A DNA stretch of 61,014 nt from Pirellulaceae bacterium (GCA_022446825.1 JAKVBY010000007.1:26571-87584); one strand, 5' to 3'; positions 32,979-43,394 are shown, numbered from the stretch's first letter. Notes: generated from the letters alone by a model not told the origin. Program-made: numbers and translations.

Positions 32979-35900
32979 TTACTGTTTAGGAGGTGCGGCT
33001 TCGCGCACCACAGCACCAAAATCTTCACTCAAAACCAAAATGGAAAACTTGTCGACAAAATCGATTTCGTTCGTACTCAAGGAAACATAATCAAACCGCC
33101 CACGAAAGTCTGTGTAACCATCCTTGTAGAAACGTACCGTCCCATCTTTCATCCGAGCGTAGACCTTGACGTAGACCTTGGAGAGCGGTTGACGGTCATC
33201 TTTTAAGGACACCTTCAAATGTCCGTAATTCTCTACCAGTTGCAATGCCAAGGAATTCGCATAGTAAGCTTGCGACTTCTTTTGTCCATGACCTGCAACC
33301 TCAATCAGGACGTTGCTATTGTGCAGATTGCCGGGTAACTCGAATTCATGCGTTTGCGCGTTTTCAGGCAGCGCAATCACTTCCGATCCATTCGGTTGGA
33401 TGTAAGAGAACTGATCGCCATACTCCTGCACGAAGGGGTTCGTGCTGAATAGCAGTTCGATGTCCATCAGATAGTAATTAATACGCACCGTTTCCATATT
33501 TTGGTAGTCGATTGAGACTTTTTTGGATTCCACCACAAACTCAAATGTCGGTTCGGTGTTGGCCAACTTGGTTTGGTTCTGAGTTCGATCCTCCGCATCT
33601 ACCAAACCAACTTCTCCGTCTTCCCATTCGTCAAGCTGGCTGCGAATGTTCGCAAATGCCGTCCGCCAACGATCGATAGGATAGTCTGCGTATTGCTCTG
33701 AAAGATCACGCGCAAGTTGAAGGTCATCGGTGTAGAAACTCAAATAGGCGGCAAAGTAATCGTATTGCAGCCTCGATTCGAGCTGCACCACATTCACACG
33801 ACCAAAGTATTGAAATGCCTCTTCGATGCGATCTTGCAGCAACATGTAGTAGGTCGTTGCTAAAAGATCTTCGTCGCTCAGCGCTGGTCGGTAACTCAAC
33901 ACGCGCATCAAATCATGATATTGCTCAAAGAAACGATCGTTGGGAATCTGTCGCCGCTTACCAAGCTGATGCGCTCGAGAATTGACAAGAGGCTTGTAGT
34001 CGCGATGCTCATAGGTCTTTCGCACAACCGGATCAATCTCCAACAACGGACTACGAATGGCATCGCCGCATTGCGAGACCAAGCTATCTTCGTGTTGTAA
34101 GTACTGCTGAATCACAGCCACGCTATTATGCTGAATCCCATAAGACCAAAGTGTATGGTTGTAGGCATGACGTGCTGACAAGAGCGGGATGACGCGGTCA
34201 AAGACGTCTTTGTCGCGCATCCGCCAGGCAATTTTCCCCAAATCGATGCGATGCAAGTTGTTTTCGGTTAAAAATTCAATGACTTCCTCTACCGTCCCAA
34301 ACTGTGAAACATAAGCCCACGATTCGGTATCAACCTGGCTCAATTCATTGACCACGTTGAAACCAAAGGGAGCGGCGTGCGCCAGCAATTGTTCGTTCTT
34401 CGCCACGTGCACTGGGTAATGAGGAAAACGTCCGGACGTGGGAAAATAGAAATAGTATTCCACTGTCTCGGTACTGAACGGCTCTAAACCAATCAACATG
34501 CTGCGTGTCGATTTATGCCCCAGCACGGCCAAAGCACCAACGGGAATTTGCAGCAAGACATCGAGCTTCTGCGGCGAACTGGTGGGATTCGTGACGGCCA
34601 CCTGACACCCGTAAACCTCACCCACTAAGAATTCATCCGTGACAAATTTGTCTAACCGCTGATTCCCTTCATGATGATATCGATCATCATGACGAAAAAA
34701 GTTCTGGCTAACAAGAATCGGCGTTTGCTCTACAATCTCACCGGCAGGTTTGATTTCCTCATGAACGACGATCAACGGCGACCTAGCGGTCAGTCGCATG
34801 GTCGCCTGATCAAAATCAGTTTCATGTTCTTCAGACTTGAAAGGAAAATCGAGCACTGACAGCGCGAACATCATTTCTGTAAAGTTCGCTGTCGCTTCGG
34901 CGTAATGCGGTGAGAAAAACGGTTCGTCCCCGGCAGCTTCCTGAACATACTTTGCATAGTCCGACCAAAAAGCATTGGCCGCCACTAACGAAGCATTCTG
35001 CTCAGCCAGAGGTCGCTGGTAATAATTGTTCTCCACCCATTCCTGCGTCTTGTCGAGTTCTTGATAGAGCTGCCGCTGGTCTTTTCTAGTACCGTCCGCG
35101 CCACCGCCAAAGAAACCTCCCCCGCCACCCGCGAAGCCGCCGTCTCGCTGCCGTCCTCTAAATTCGAGCGACCCATCCGTTTCTTTGTCCGCGAGTTTCT
35201 TCATTTGGTTTCTCAATCGAGCAACAGCGCTAGCGGCATTGGCACGATTGCTCTGCTTGCGTTTCCCATTGGCCTGCGCGGGTGGGGCAGCGGGACCGCC
35301 CGGGGCCAAGGTACCACTTTCGATCTCTGATTCTTCTGCTTCCCCTAAGAGACGATCCATCGCTGCCAACTGCTTTTCTCCCAAAGCAAGATCCACGGCG
35401 GCATGAAAATTGAGCGCGTCTTCCGTGTCGAGAGCACTACTTTTCACCGCTGTCTCAAACAGCACATTGAACCGATCCAGATCTGGCGGAAGTAAATTAG
35501 CCAGGTCGTTGATGTGCCGAGAGGTAAATTGGCGTTCGGCAGCGATTCTCTGTGAGAGGAGAATTCGCTCCACGGCATTCAACTGACCATAGCTCCAGGG
35601 CGCAAGCTGAGAAGCAAGATCTGCTTCGACGAGCCACTGATCCAGAAAGGTCTTGTCCTGCTTATTTCCGAGAAAGGGCTGCACGACCTCTGCAAAAAAT
35701 TCAGGATCTTTCTTGAAAAGAAAGAAACTCAGTTCATGACAGGCGTGCTGGGAGAAATTCGCTCGCTTTTGTTCAGGTGTCAGTTGTGGCCAATCCAAAA
35801 TAAACGAGAATTTCGTCAGATGAGGATCGTTGCTCAACGTCACGAACAATGAATAAACGCTGCTGAGAGAGTCATACGCTTCAAATCGTGAACTCGTAAT

Positions 35901-38900
35901 ATCCGGTAACTCAAAAACCTCGTTCGTGGCTACAACGCTGATGCTTTTTTGCTGTGAAAAATGTGCTTCCGGATCCAACCCGCTAAGCAGACGCAAATCC
36001 CGAAACTCCGATTTTTGTTCTGGCAGGGAGATACTACGATATGCCGTTTGCAGTGGACTAACTGCGACCACATGCAAATGCTGATTCGGCCCCACTTCAT
36101 CTCGAGAAATCGAGATGACTCCTTGTTCGTCCGGAACAATGTTCAGGACCACGGTGGATGCTTGGCCGAGAAAATCAAGGTTCGAGAATTCACCCGCCTG
36201 TCCCATCGATTCTCGCGCGGATTCGGCGCGCGCTTCGGCGTCGGCTGCATCTTCTGCCATGGCACCAAAAGCGGCACCTTCACCACCCACGATCTCACCC
36301 GTTTCGGTATCCCGAATGGCCCACGGATTCAACAAGACGCTCGGACGGTCAAGCATGTTTCCTGGATATTTTTTTGCATAGCGACGATCGAGAATATAGC
36401 GATATTCGTCGCCAATATTGCGACCTTCGGCGTAGAGAGACTCCAGTTGCCGGACTCCCTGGCGACGTGGTTCATGATCGCGAATTACGGCCATGTTTCC
36501 ATACGCCGAGTAGACGGGCAGATAGCGTGTCGCAAAGACGTGTACGCGGGTAAATTGGTCTGCGTTTCGCAATTGGATCGAAATGTCGTCTTCCTGAGAG
36601 CTCACCGAGGTAATGTGCATGGGCTGTTGGCCGCGCACTTCCAAATACCGCTTGCTCCCAAGTGTGTAATTAGCTTCGACCTCGCCCTTGGTAATGCGCA
36701 AGGCGATCTGCTGGCGATCCCGTTTGAGAATGAACCGATAGTCACCATGTGGTAAGCCAGTAATCTCGATCATTCCTGCATCAACACGGAGCGCGCCAAA
36801 GCGATCGGCGACAAACGTGTTGCCGCGCAATTCCAATAAAGCAAATTCATTGCGTCGTACACCATTCATTAATCCCGTGTACGGTAACTGAATCGTCTCC
36901 CCTTCCGCCGCATGGAGTGAACGCGAGTACGTATGAACATCGCGTGGAGGTTGCCATGATCGGTTCACCCCTTCGGACGTGACGCCAGAAATGGCTGTGA
37001 TATCACGCAACCGTCCTAAATAAATTCGTCCTTCCGCATCGGTTTTTAACGTCACGTCGATCGATTGACGGAAATCGCGATGCTTGAAGGTCAGCGGCAC
37101 GGCACGGTTGTCTCGTGGCTCACCGGTTTTCCCCAGCAATTCAACAATGTATTCCCCATTGATCTTCGAGAAATGCAAGTCCTCAATCTTTTCCGTGCGG
37201 TCGATTTGGTTGGTCGTAAAAGATTTGGTCGCGGAAAGGGGCACATCTTTGTTTTGACTTAGATGTTTGACCTTCGCTTGGATGGTAAAGCTAATTTGCG
37301 CTAGTCGCTGCGGTACTTGAAACTCATAGAGATATTCTCGGTCCTCAAACAATTCAACATCCGTCACTTTTTTCGATGTAGAGACACCATCGTGATCAGT
37401 TGAATGAATCACCAATTCGACATCATCAAGTAAGGAAAGACTGATGGGAATCCCATTCAAACGCAGTAAGCTACGTATCAGCACTTGGGCTTTGTTTTGC
37501 TTCAAAAGGGCTTCGCGGTCGATATGAATTCCTGCCTGCAGGCTGTAATTCTCCGAGGCATGTTGAAAATAAGCCAGGGAAGAAAATTCTCCCTGGGACA
37601 GAATGATGGCCTGACGGCCGGGTTGGTTGGAATAGGGCACGATAATCCTGCCAGCATCATTCGCCGTATACTCGCGCCCGGCCATCCAAAGTTTTGCACC
37701 CTGTAACTTTTGGTTCTCTTCATTCAGGACGGTGAACTCGTGGCCGGCAGAGGTCGTGTGGACGAGATAACGCAACTTCCCTTTGCGCACGACGAGACGA
37801 CTGCTCTTGCCGTTCCCAATAAAGTCAACCACATAAACTCCCGGACGATCCAAGTCGGGAAAATCAAAATGGCGTTTAACTCGGCGGAGCGCCGGCTCAT
37901 CATATTCATAGGTCGCTTCCCAATTCGCCACGAGCCCGTCGAGATTAATGTCGGTGTTCACCTCACGTTGCTGTTTGCGGTAATAGTTGTCGGCATTGAT
38001 GTTGTAGACCTTAACAATCAAAGTCGACACATTTTTGACGTGCAGGTCTAAACTAACCTCGTCGTTCGTACGGAACACTTTGTTGTTGGTAGCGGCAAAA
38101 TCGAGATCCACACGCTCTTTGAGTGCTTTGTAGACTTCTGGAGACAACATCGAGAACCAACGTTCGGGATCCCCGATTCCATTGACAATCTTGGTTTCGG
38201 CAAATTGCCGTTTGAGATAACCATCCCGTATATAAGGTTCGAAATTGTCATAAGATTTTGCCTCGACGAAATAATGGTGGAGAAAATCTCGCACGAGCGG
38301 TTCGTCGTCACCAATTGCTGGTAACAACGTTGCTCCACTGTAGTTTTGGTTGAGGTTGGCAACATGGCGACGATTCTCATCAAGTCTCATGTACTTCACA
38401 TTCATATAGCCGGTGTTGCGCGGCAAGCGAATGTAAGTCATCAAGCGATCGAGATCGTACGTACCTTGCGACCTTTCAAAATCAAGGTAGTGATACAGTA
38501 CGTGAGCCTTCAGAGAATTATGCACCGGGGCTAAGCGCCGCGCAAAACTCCACAGTCGATCAAGAAACGCCGCGTGTTCTTTCTCATCGTGAATCCAATC
38601 GACATCTGGATTGGGATGCAACTTGGAAAGCGAGATGTTAACAAAGTTCGTCTGATTTAAAAGGTTCGGCTTTAACTGTAAGCATTTCGCCAATTGGGCT
38701 GGTAACAATTGGTGATGAATGGCAAATGATCCAAATCCTTTGCTGTTTTTGTAATTGAGATCATCAATCACAAGCTCCGCTAAGTTTTCATAATCGGGAT
38801 GCTGAAGTCGTTCAAGCAGATGTCGACGTCGATCTGGATTTAAATCAGCGTCAACCAGCCAATCCAAGGCCGTGTCCTCAAATCCCTGGAGGTTCTGATG

Positions 38901-39347
38901 CGTCGCCTGGGCTTGCTTCAGATAGGCCTCATGACTGATGCGATCCGGATCGAGCTGGCTGGGCAAATTGGGTTGCGCGCCGAGTTGCTGTCGCTGATGA
39001 GCAAAGCGGAGATTCAATTCTTTCCGTAGAAACGCCAAAGATTTGGTCGGGCTCTGTGCGTAGGTGAGGAGCGCCTGGCGAAGACGAATCTGATTCACAA
39101 GGGGCGTGTATTTGTGGCGTTTGATCCATGCCACGAGCATTTCGTCAACCTCGGCAAATTGGCCCGAATTCTGGAGATGGAGGCAATGAAAGAAATAATA
39201 CTCCTCAGTACCTGGAATCAGCTGTTTCAAGGCAAGGGTACGATCTGCGGCCAGCGCAAAATCTTCAATAAAGCCAATTTCTCCTGCACGACCAAGCCGT
39301 GCCAGACCGACCACCAGAATCACGAGAATGAGTGTTAGTCGTTTCAT
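32979..39347 (-). CDS. Very large secreted macroglobulin-like protein (2122 aa)
   Basis: Started at ATG 39347 (MKRLTLILVILVVGLARLGR), which has a signal peptide and a GAGG ribosome binding site. The N-terminal third is helical, repeat-like and Leu/Arg-rich. The middle (about 420-1000) is a series of beta-sandwich domains with the macroglobulin (MG) feel: NNKVFRTNDEVSLDLHVKNV, RPGVYVVDFIGNGKSSRLVV, then MG-like blocks. A low-complexity linker (about 1345-1420; APGGPAAPPAQANGKRKQS, GGFAGGGGGFFGGGADG) separates a C-terminal part with ARMADILLO/TPR-like helices and more beta domains. No thioester motif (CGEQ) is present. It may be an alpha-2-macroglobulin-related cell-surface or periplasmic protein that does not use covalent trapping. 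Function unknown. Confidence 0.8.
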   Translation of the reverse strand: MKRLTLILVILVVGLARLGRAGEIGFIEDFALAADRTLALKQLIPGTEEYYFFHCLHLQNSGQFAEVDEMLVAWIKRHKYTPLVNQIRLRQALLTYAQSPTKSLAFLRKELNLRFAHQRQQLGAQPNLPSQLDPDRISHEAYLKQAQATHQNLQGFEDTALDWLVDADLNPDRRRHLLERLQHPDYENLAELVIDDLNYKNSKGFGSFAIHHQLLPAQLAKCLQLKPNLLNQTNFVNISLSKLHPNPDVDWIHDEKEHAAFLDRLWSFARRLAPVHNSLKAHVLYHYLDFERSQGTYDLDRLMTYIRLPRNTGYMNVKYMRLDENRRHVANLNQNYSGATLLPAIGDDEPLVRDFLHHYFVEAKSYDNFEPYIRDGYLKRQFAETKIVNGIGDPERWFSMLSPEVYKALKERVDLDFAATNNKVFRTNDEVSLDLHVKNVSTLIVKVYNINADNYYRKQQREVNTDINLDGLVANWEATYEYDEPALRRVKRHFDFPDLDRPGVYVVDFIGNGKSSRLVVRKGKLRYLVHTTSAGHEFTVLNEENQKLQGAKLWMAGREYTANDAGRIIVPYSNQPGRQAIILSQGEFSSLAYFQHASENYSLQAGIHIDREALLKQNKAQVLIRSLLRLNGIPISLSLLDDVELVIHSTDHDGVSTSKKVTDVELFEDREYLYEFQVPQRLAQISFTIQAKVKHLSQNKDVPLSATKSFTTNQIDRTEKIEDLHFSKINGEYIVELLGKTGEPRDNRAVPLTFKHRDFRQSIDVTLKTDAEGRIYLGRLRDITAISGVTSEGVNRSWQPPRDVHTYSRSLHAAEGETIQLPYTGLMNGVRRNEFALLELRGNTFVADRFGALRVDAGMIEITGLPHGDYRFILKRDRQQIALRITKGEVEANYTLGSKRYLEVRGQQPMHITSVSSQEDDISIQLRNADQFTRVHVFATRYLPVYSAYGNMAVIRDHEPRRQGVRQLESLYAEGRNIGDEYRYILDRRYAKKYPGNMLDRPSVLLNPWAIRDTETGEIVGGEGAAFGAMAEDAADAEARAESARESMGQAGEFSNLDFLGQASTVVLNIVPDEQGVISISRDEVGPNQHLHVVAVSPLQTAYRSISLPEQKSEFRDLRLLSGLDPEAHFSQQKSISVVATNEVFELPDITSSRFEAYDSLSSVYSLFVTLSNDPHLTKFSFILDWPQLTPEQKRANFSQHACHELSFFLFKKDPEFFAEVVQPFLGNKQDKTFLDQWLVEADLASQLAPWSYGQLNAVERILLSQRIAAERQFTSRHINDLANLLPPDLDRFNVLFETAVKSSALDTEDALNFHAAVDLALGEKQLAAMDRLLGEAEESEIESGTLAPGGPAAPPAQANGKRKQSNRANAASAVARLRNQMKKLADKETDGSLEFRGRQRDGGFAGGGGGFFGGGADGTRKDQRQLYQELDKTQEWVENNYYQRPLAEQNASLVAANAFWSDYAKYVQEAAGDEPFFSPHYAEATANFTEMMFALSVLDFPFKSEEHETDFDQATMRLTARSPLIVVHEEIKPAGEIVEQTPILVSQNFFRHDDRYHHEGNQRLDKFVTDEFLVGEVYGCQVAVTNPTSSPQKLDVLLQIPVGALAVLGHKSTRSMLIGLEPFSTETVEYYFYFPTSGRFPHYPVHVAKNEQLLAHAAPFGFNVVNELSQVDTESWAYVSQFGTVEEVIEFLTENNLHRIDLGKIAWRMRDKDVFDRVIPLLSARHAYNHTLWSYGIQHNSVAVIQQYLQHEDSLVSQCGDAIRSPLLEIDPVVRKTYEHRDYKPLVNSRAHQLGKRRQIPNDRFFEQYHDLMRVLSYRPALSDEDLLATTYYMLLQDRIEEAFQYFGRVNVVQLESRLQYDYFAAYLSFYTDDLQLARDLSEQYADYPIDRWRTAFANIRSQLDEWEDGEVGLVDAEDRTQNQTKLANTEPTFEFVVESKKVSIDYQNMETVRINYYLMDIELLFSTNPFVQEYGDQFSYIQPNGSEVIALPENAQTHEFELPGNLHNSNVLIEVAGHGQKKSQAYYANSLALQLVENYGHLKVSLKDDRQPLSKVYVKVYARMKDGTVRFYKDGYTDFRGRFDYVSLSTNEIDFVDKFSILVLSEDFGAVVREAAPPKQ

Positions 39348-39772
39348 TGATCGATTCCTCCCCAAGACAAATGGCTAAATGCCGAAATGCTGTCTCTGTC
39401 TCTACTTAGTGTAGCTGCGCCAGATCAGGCTGGGGGATTAGACGACACGACTGGGGGTCAAGTTCCCAAATTTTTTTTCGAGCCGAAAAAAGTCCGCTCA
39501 GGGGGCGGCCAAAAATGAGCAAAATGCCAGGAAACTCAGCTCTCATTTCCGAAAAACAGCTTGAATCGTTAAATTCGGCTCAGGCATTATTTTGGTCCAC
39601 TGTCGGACCGGATGATGGGATTTTCCGCGCAGAGACCGTCTTCCTCGAGACCCGAGAAATGTCCCCGCAAATTCCATCCCCGGTAGATCAAGGCGCGTGC
39701 CGGGCCCCCTGCATCCGCGCCTGGCAGATCGCTACCGTTTTAGTTTGAGTACAGACCTCACACAAAAGGGGC
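39348..39772. other. Intergenic region, no gene seen
   Basis: About 425 bp upstream of the large macroglobulin-like gene and downstream of the esterase-like gene stop. A 77-codon frame at 39515-39748 has no domain and I do not call it. There is an eight-T run at 39469-39476 but no hairpin before it that I can see. Confidence 0.35.
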
Positions 39773-40519
39773 TTAAGCAACCCTCAACCGCTCCTGGTCA
39801 AGCCGCCTGATGAGAAACTCGATGGTGACTTCCGCCATATGTTCGTAGTATTCAATGCCATGTCCCCCACGAGACGTGGCCAAATCACATTCAAATGGCA
39901 CTCCCAACGATCCCAGCTTCATCCGCAAACGATCGGCGCTCTCGAACCAACGCTCGTCCCGAGGGTCGCAACAAAAGAATTGATGGCGGGGCCAATTCAA
40001 AGGATGGATGTGTAGTGTCGCAGTGTCTTGTCGTGCGGATTCGGGGTCACCATACATTTGCAAAAGATTTTCATCACCCTCTTTGACTCGTTGCTGAAAA
40101 TCGATTGCTGGTGAAATACCTGCCACTACTGGAAAAATATCCGGATGCTTGTAGGACAATCGCAAAGCACCTTGTCCCCCCATACTGGTTCCCCACAGAG
40201 CAATTTGCGGAGGTTGACTACCCCAGCGTTCGGCAATCATTGGTAACACGTTGTCAAGGACGTGAGCTTCCGCGGTAATTTCGGTGTCAAACTGGTCGCA
40301 AATCCGATCGACCCACCAACTCTGCCGCGTCAGCGGTGCTACAACCGGCAAACCGTTGCGTTGAAACAACGTTTGAAAAACAGCATTGTCCACCATTCGC
40401 TGCTCATGCACGCCATGCAAATAAAGCAGCACATAACCATGCGGATTTGGTTCCTCAGGTATAAAAATATCGCATGGGTGACCACCTACGGTTTCGTTGG
40501 TCCACGTTTCACTTGGCAT
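39773..40519 (-). CDS. Alpha/beta hydrolase (esterase/prolyl-oligopeptidase-like)
   Basis: A 248-residue cytoplasmic hydrolase with the nucleophile elbow GTSMGGQGALRL (GxSxG, Ser near residue 115), an oxyanion-region motif LLYLHGVHEQR near 30, the acid region DERWFESADRLR and the catalytic His in SRGGHGIEYYEH (near 219). These make it an alpha/beta hydrolase of the esterase/dienelactone hydrolase type. No signal peptide was seen. It is divergent from hpt with a 129-bp gap. The substrate is unknown. Confidence 0.85.
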   Translation of the reverse strand: MPSETWTNETVGGHPCDIFIPEEPNPHGYVLLYLHGVHEQRMVDNAVFQTLFQRNGLPVVAPLTRQSWWVDRICDQFDTEITAEAHVLDNVLPMIAERWGSQPPQIALWGTSMGGQGALRLSYKHPDIFPVVAGISPAIDFQQRVKEGDENLLQMYGDPESARQDTATLHIHPLNWPRHQFFCCDPRDERWFESADRLRMKLGSLGVPFECDLATSRGGHGIEYYEHMAEVTIEFLIRRLDQERLRVA

Positions 40520-40648
40520 TCAAAAAGCTTCCTACTTCGGCTTCGAAAGTCCCCTCCGGTAAGAAATTTTATCTCCAATGAGCCACTGCAGATAGGTCCG
40601 GTGTCTACCCGTCGCAGGGCCGCCCACCTAAGATAGACTTCCAGTCGC

Positions 40649-41242
40649 ATGACCAAACAAGTGGATCCTGCGTTGTTACTAATCCCGTCCAACACAAACT
40701 CCCCGAAATCGACTGTGAAAACACTTCTCACCACGGAGCAACTCCACCACGGCGTAGTGCAACTGGGACGCGAGATCAACGAGACCTATGGTGATCGCCC
40801 CTTGACTATTATTGGAGTCTTGACCGGGAGTGTCGTGGTGCTGGCAGATTTAATTCGCTTACTGGAGATGCCACTCCGCGTAGGAGTCGTCCAAGCCAGC
40901 AGTTATCGGGGAACCATCCGAGGTGATTTGGTCATCAATTCGGAACTGATGCCAGATATTCGGGGACGTGATGTCCTGTTGGTGGATGACATCTTTGACA
41001 CGGGGCGCACGCTCGTCGAGGTAATCGCCCAAATGCAAGCGTTGGGGCCAACCTCCCTGCGATCTGCAGTTTTATTACGTAAGAAAGAACGTCAGGAAGT
41101 CACCATGGATCCTGATTTTGTCGTTTTTGACATTCCAGATGAATTCGTGGTCGGCTACGGACTCGACTACAACGACGCCTACCGAAACCTGACTTACCTC
41201 GCCACGCTAGAACCGGACGACCTCACAGACGATTTCGCATGA
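40649..41242 (+). CDS. hpt: Hypoxanthine phosphoribosyltransferase
   Basis: A 197-residue type I PRTase that salvages hypoxanthine (and possibly guanine) with PRPP to the nucleotide. It has the PRPP-binding loop VLLVDDIFDTGRTLVEV, the upstream ITIIGVLTGSVVVLADLIRLL-like flap (seen as LTIIGVLTGSVVVLADL), and the C-terminal VVFDIPDEFVVGYGLDYNDAYRNL motif diagnostic of HPRT. The first ~20 residues are an extra N-terminal extension, so the true start may be later. Its TGA stop overlaps the ATG of the next gene (ATGA at 41239-41242), indicating translational coupling with a glycosyltransferase. Confidence 0.95.
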   Translation: MTKQVDPALLLIPSNTNSPKSTVKTLLTTEQLHHGVVQLGREINETYGDRPLTIIGVLTGSVVVLADLIRLLEMPLRVGVVQASSYRGTIRGDLVINSELMPDIRGRDVLLVDDIFDTGRTLVEVIAQMQALGPTSLRSAVLLRKKERQEVTMDPDFVVFDIPDEFVVGYGLDYNDAYRNLTYLATLEPDDLTDDFA

Positions 41243-42432
41243 GTGAACTGCATCTGGTATTGATTTCACGACGCTTCTGGCCGCTGGTCGGTGGTGCGGA
41301 AAAGGTGATGGCGAATTTGGCCGTGGAATTGCAAAACCAAGGCATACGCGTCACCTTCTTAACCGCACAATGGGAAAAGGATTGGTCGACTCAAATTCAA
41401 CATCGCGGCATTTCCATCATGCGGCTGCCGCAACCCTCTCTCGCACAATGGGGCACACTCCGTTATATGCTTGCCGTCTCGCGCTGGTTGAAACAGCACC
41501 GTCGGACGGTGGACGGTGTTTGCGTTTCAATGCTCAAGCACGATGCATTCGTGGCAGTGCGAGCACTCCAAAACACACCGATCCCGGTCGTGTTGCGTGC
41601 CGAAGGAACGGGTACAACCGGCGACTGTGCCTGGCACCACCAAGGTCGTTTCGGGAGCAGAATCCGCCAAGGTTGCCAGCGCGCCGATGCCGTCATTGGC
41701 GCCAGCGATGCGATGCTCAGCGAATTGCAGGAGGCTGGATTCCAGCAATCGCAAATCCATCACATTTTCAATGGCGTTGCTGTCGGAGATCTAGCGACCG
41801 CAGCAACCAAAAAACAAGCACGCGACGAACTAGCCAATGAATTCGCACCTATGGCAGTCGAGCGGGACGCACCGATTGTTGTTTTCACTGGACGGCTACA
41901 TCCTTGTAAAGGCTTGTCTGATTTAGTAGCCAGTTGGGAGACCGTTAACGATCGGTACCCAAATGCCCGACTTTGGCTGATCGGAACAGGCCCGCTCCAG
42001 AGCGAGTTGCTCCAGCAAGCCACTCTCTTGGGGCTGGCGGGTAAAATCCTTAATCCAACACCATGGCATAAGTCGCGAGCCTGCGAAGCGGTCTTGCGGG
42101 CTGCGGATTTGTTCGTCTTACCTTCCTATGAAGAAGGGATGTCGATTTCCCTGCTTGAAGCGATGGCGGTTGGGACCCCTGTGATTGCCACAAACATCGA
42201 AGGAAACCGCAAACTCATCAAGAACAAAGTAACCGGGCAATTAGTTCCCACGCACAGTCCGGATGCCTTGGGTGCCGCAATTATCGAGTTGATCGAACGT
42301 CGCGAGCAAGCGAGTCAAATGGCATCTCGGGCGCACCAACAAGTTCGACAGGACTTCTCACTCGAACGAATGGCAAAAGAACATCGAGAATTATTTGAGC
42401 GTTTAATCACCGCAAAACAAAAGCAACAATGA
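41239..42432 (+). CDS. GT4-family glycosyltransferase
   Basis: A 397-residue GT-B fold glycosyltransferase. The N-terminal acceptor domain begins LHLVLISRRFWPLVGGAEKV, a typical GT4 start with the Gly-rich loop. The C-terminal donor domain has VVFTGRLHPCKGLSDLVASW, LWLIGTGPLQSELLQQA and LFVLPSYEEGMSISLLEAMA (the E-x7-E motif), then GTPVIATNIEGNRKLI. Donor and acceptor sugars are unknown. It overlaps hpt by 4 bp and is clearly paralogous to the gene at 45290, from which it is separated by three minus-strand sugar genes. Confidence 0.93.
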   Translation: MSELHLVLISRRFWPLVGGAEKVMANLAVELQNQGIRVTFLTAQWEKDWSTQIQHRGISIMRLPQPSLAQWGTLRYMLAVSRWLKQHRRTVDGVCVSMLKHDAFVAVRALQNTPIPVVLRAEGTGTTGDCAWHHQGRFGSRIRQGCQRADAVIGASDAMLSELQEAGFQQSQIHHIFNGVAVGDLATAATKKQARDELANEFAPMAVERDAPIVVFTGRLHPCKGLSDLVASWETVNDRYPNARLWLIGTGPLQSELLQQATLLGLAGKILNPTPWHKSRACEAVLRAADLFVLPSYEEGMSISLLEAMAVGTPVIATNIEGNRKLIKNKVTGQLVPTHSPDALGAAIIELIERREQASQMASRAHQQVRQDFSLERMAKEHRELFERLITAKQKQQ

Positions 42433-42545
42433 GTTACTTAAAAAGTTCGTAAGTGGCTCGAACACAAATCTTCCAGAGCGTTCTCTTGCGCCAGGCACGT
42501 TGTCCGGAACGTGATGCCGTCGAGGGCAATACCACGGCGGGGCCA

Positions 42546-43394
42546 TTACCGACCTAGCGACTTCAGCACTTCTCGCAAACCATCGCGGAGGGAATAACGC
42601 GGACTCCACCCAAATGCTTTCTTGACCCGTGAAATATCCGCAACACATTTGGCAAAGTCCGTAGCTTTGGGTCTATTTCGCACTTGAACAGCTTGAGTGC
42701 CTCCAAGGATGTCCACGATTGTCTCTGCAACTTTTGCATTGGAATAGCAAACACCAGAACCGGCGTTGACAATTTGCTGATCCTGACAAGGATGCTCAAG
42801 AATGCGAGTTAAGAGCTCGCAAAAATCCTGCACGTAGAGGTGGTCACGTTGAGGGTCTGCGTTGTTGATCGTAACCGGTTTATTTTCAAGCACGCAGTCC
42901 AGGATGTCCGAGACCAATCGCCCCGGCGTCGTTTTCACTCCATAAATCAGAAACGGTCGCACGATCACCAGCGCCTGCCCGGTGGCAACACTCCAGGAGA
43001 GACAGCATCTTTCACCTGCAATTTTACTTGCCGTATAGGAATTAGTAGCTAAGAGTGGATGTGTTTCCGAAACTGGGTTGACTTGCGGCGGGCCGTAAAC
43101 GTAGGAGCTGACAAACAGGAATTTTGCCTTCGTCGCGCGTGCCATATCCAACGCTGCCAGGGTAGCGTCCACATTTTCCCGAAAAACGCACGCAGCACCT
43201 CCCGGATATCTTGGAATGGCGGTGCGGGCCGCCAGATGAACAATCCAATCGAGCATCATGGGACGCGGCATCTTTGGAGTCGCACCTGGCCGTGTGAAGT
43301 TATCCAGAACTACAACCTGCTGGGCCGCGTTTCGCAATAAGGGTACGAGTTCCGAGCCGACCAAACCGGAACAACCCGTGATGCCAATTCTCAT
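42546..43394 (-). CDS. NAD-dependent sugar epimerase/dehydratase (short form)
   Basis: A 282-residue extended SDR protein. It has the NAD-binding GITGCSGLVGSELV at the N-terminus, VSSYVYGPP, the catalytic YTASKIAGE (YxxxK) and the C-terminal KAFGWSPRYSLRDGLREVL. It is about 25 residues shorter than usual: the segment between VVVLDNFTRPG and WIVHLAART, which normally holds two strands of the Rossmann fold, is contracted. The last gene of a three-gene minus-strand unit (44382-45098, 43421-44392, this gene; gaps -11 and 26 bp), so it likely modifies the same nucleotide sugar. Confidence 0.88.
   Translation of the reverse strand: MRIGITGCSGLVGSELVPLLRNAAQQVVVLDNFTRPGATPKMPRPMMLDWIVHLAARTAIPRYPGGAACVFRENVDATLAALDMARATKAKFLFVSSYVYGPPQVNPVSETHPLLATNSYTASKIAGERCCLSWSVATGQALVIVRPFLIYGVKTTPGRLVSDILDCVLENKPVTINNADPQRDHLYVQDFCELLTRILEHPCQDQQIVNAGSGVCYSNAKVAETIVDILGGTQAVQVRNRPKATDFAKCVADISRVKKAFGWSPRYSLRDGLREVLKSLGR

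Noticed and set aside
39515-39748. 77-codon plus-strand frame
   Set aside because: No ribosome binding site, domain or conserved pattern visible; likely chance frame.
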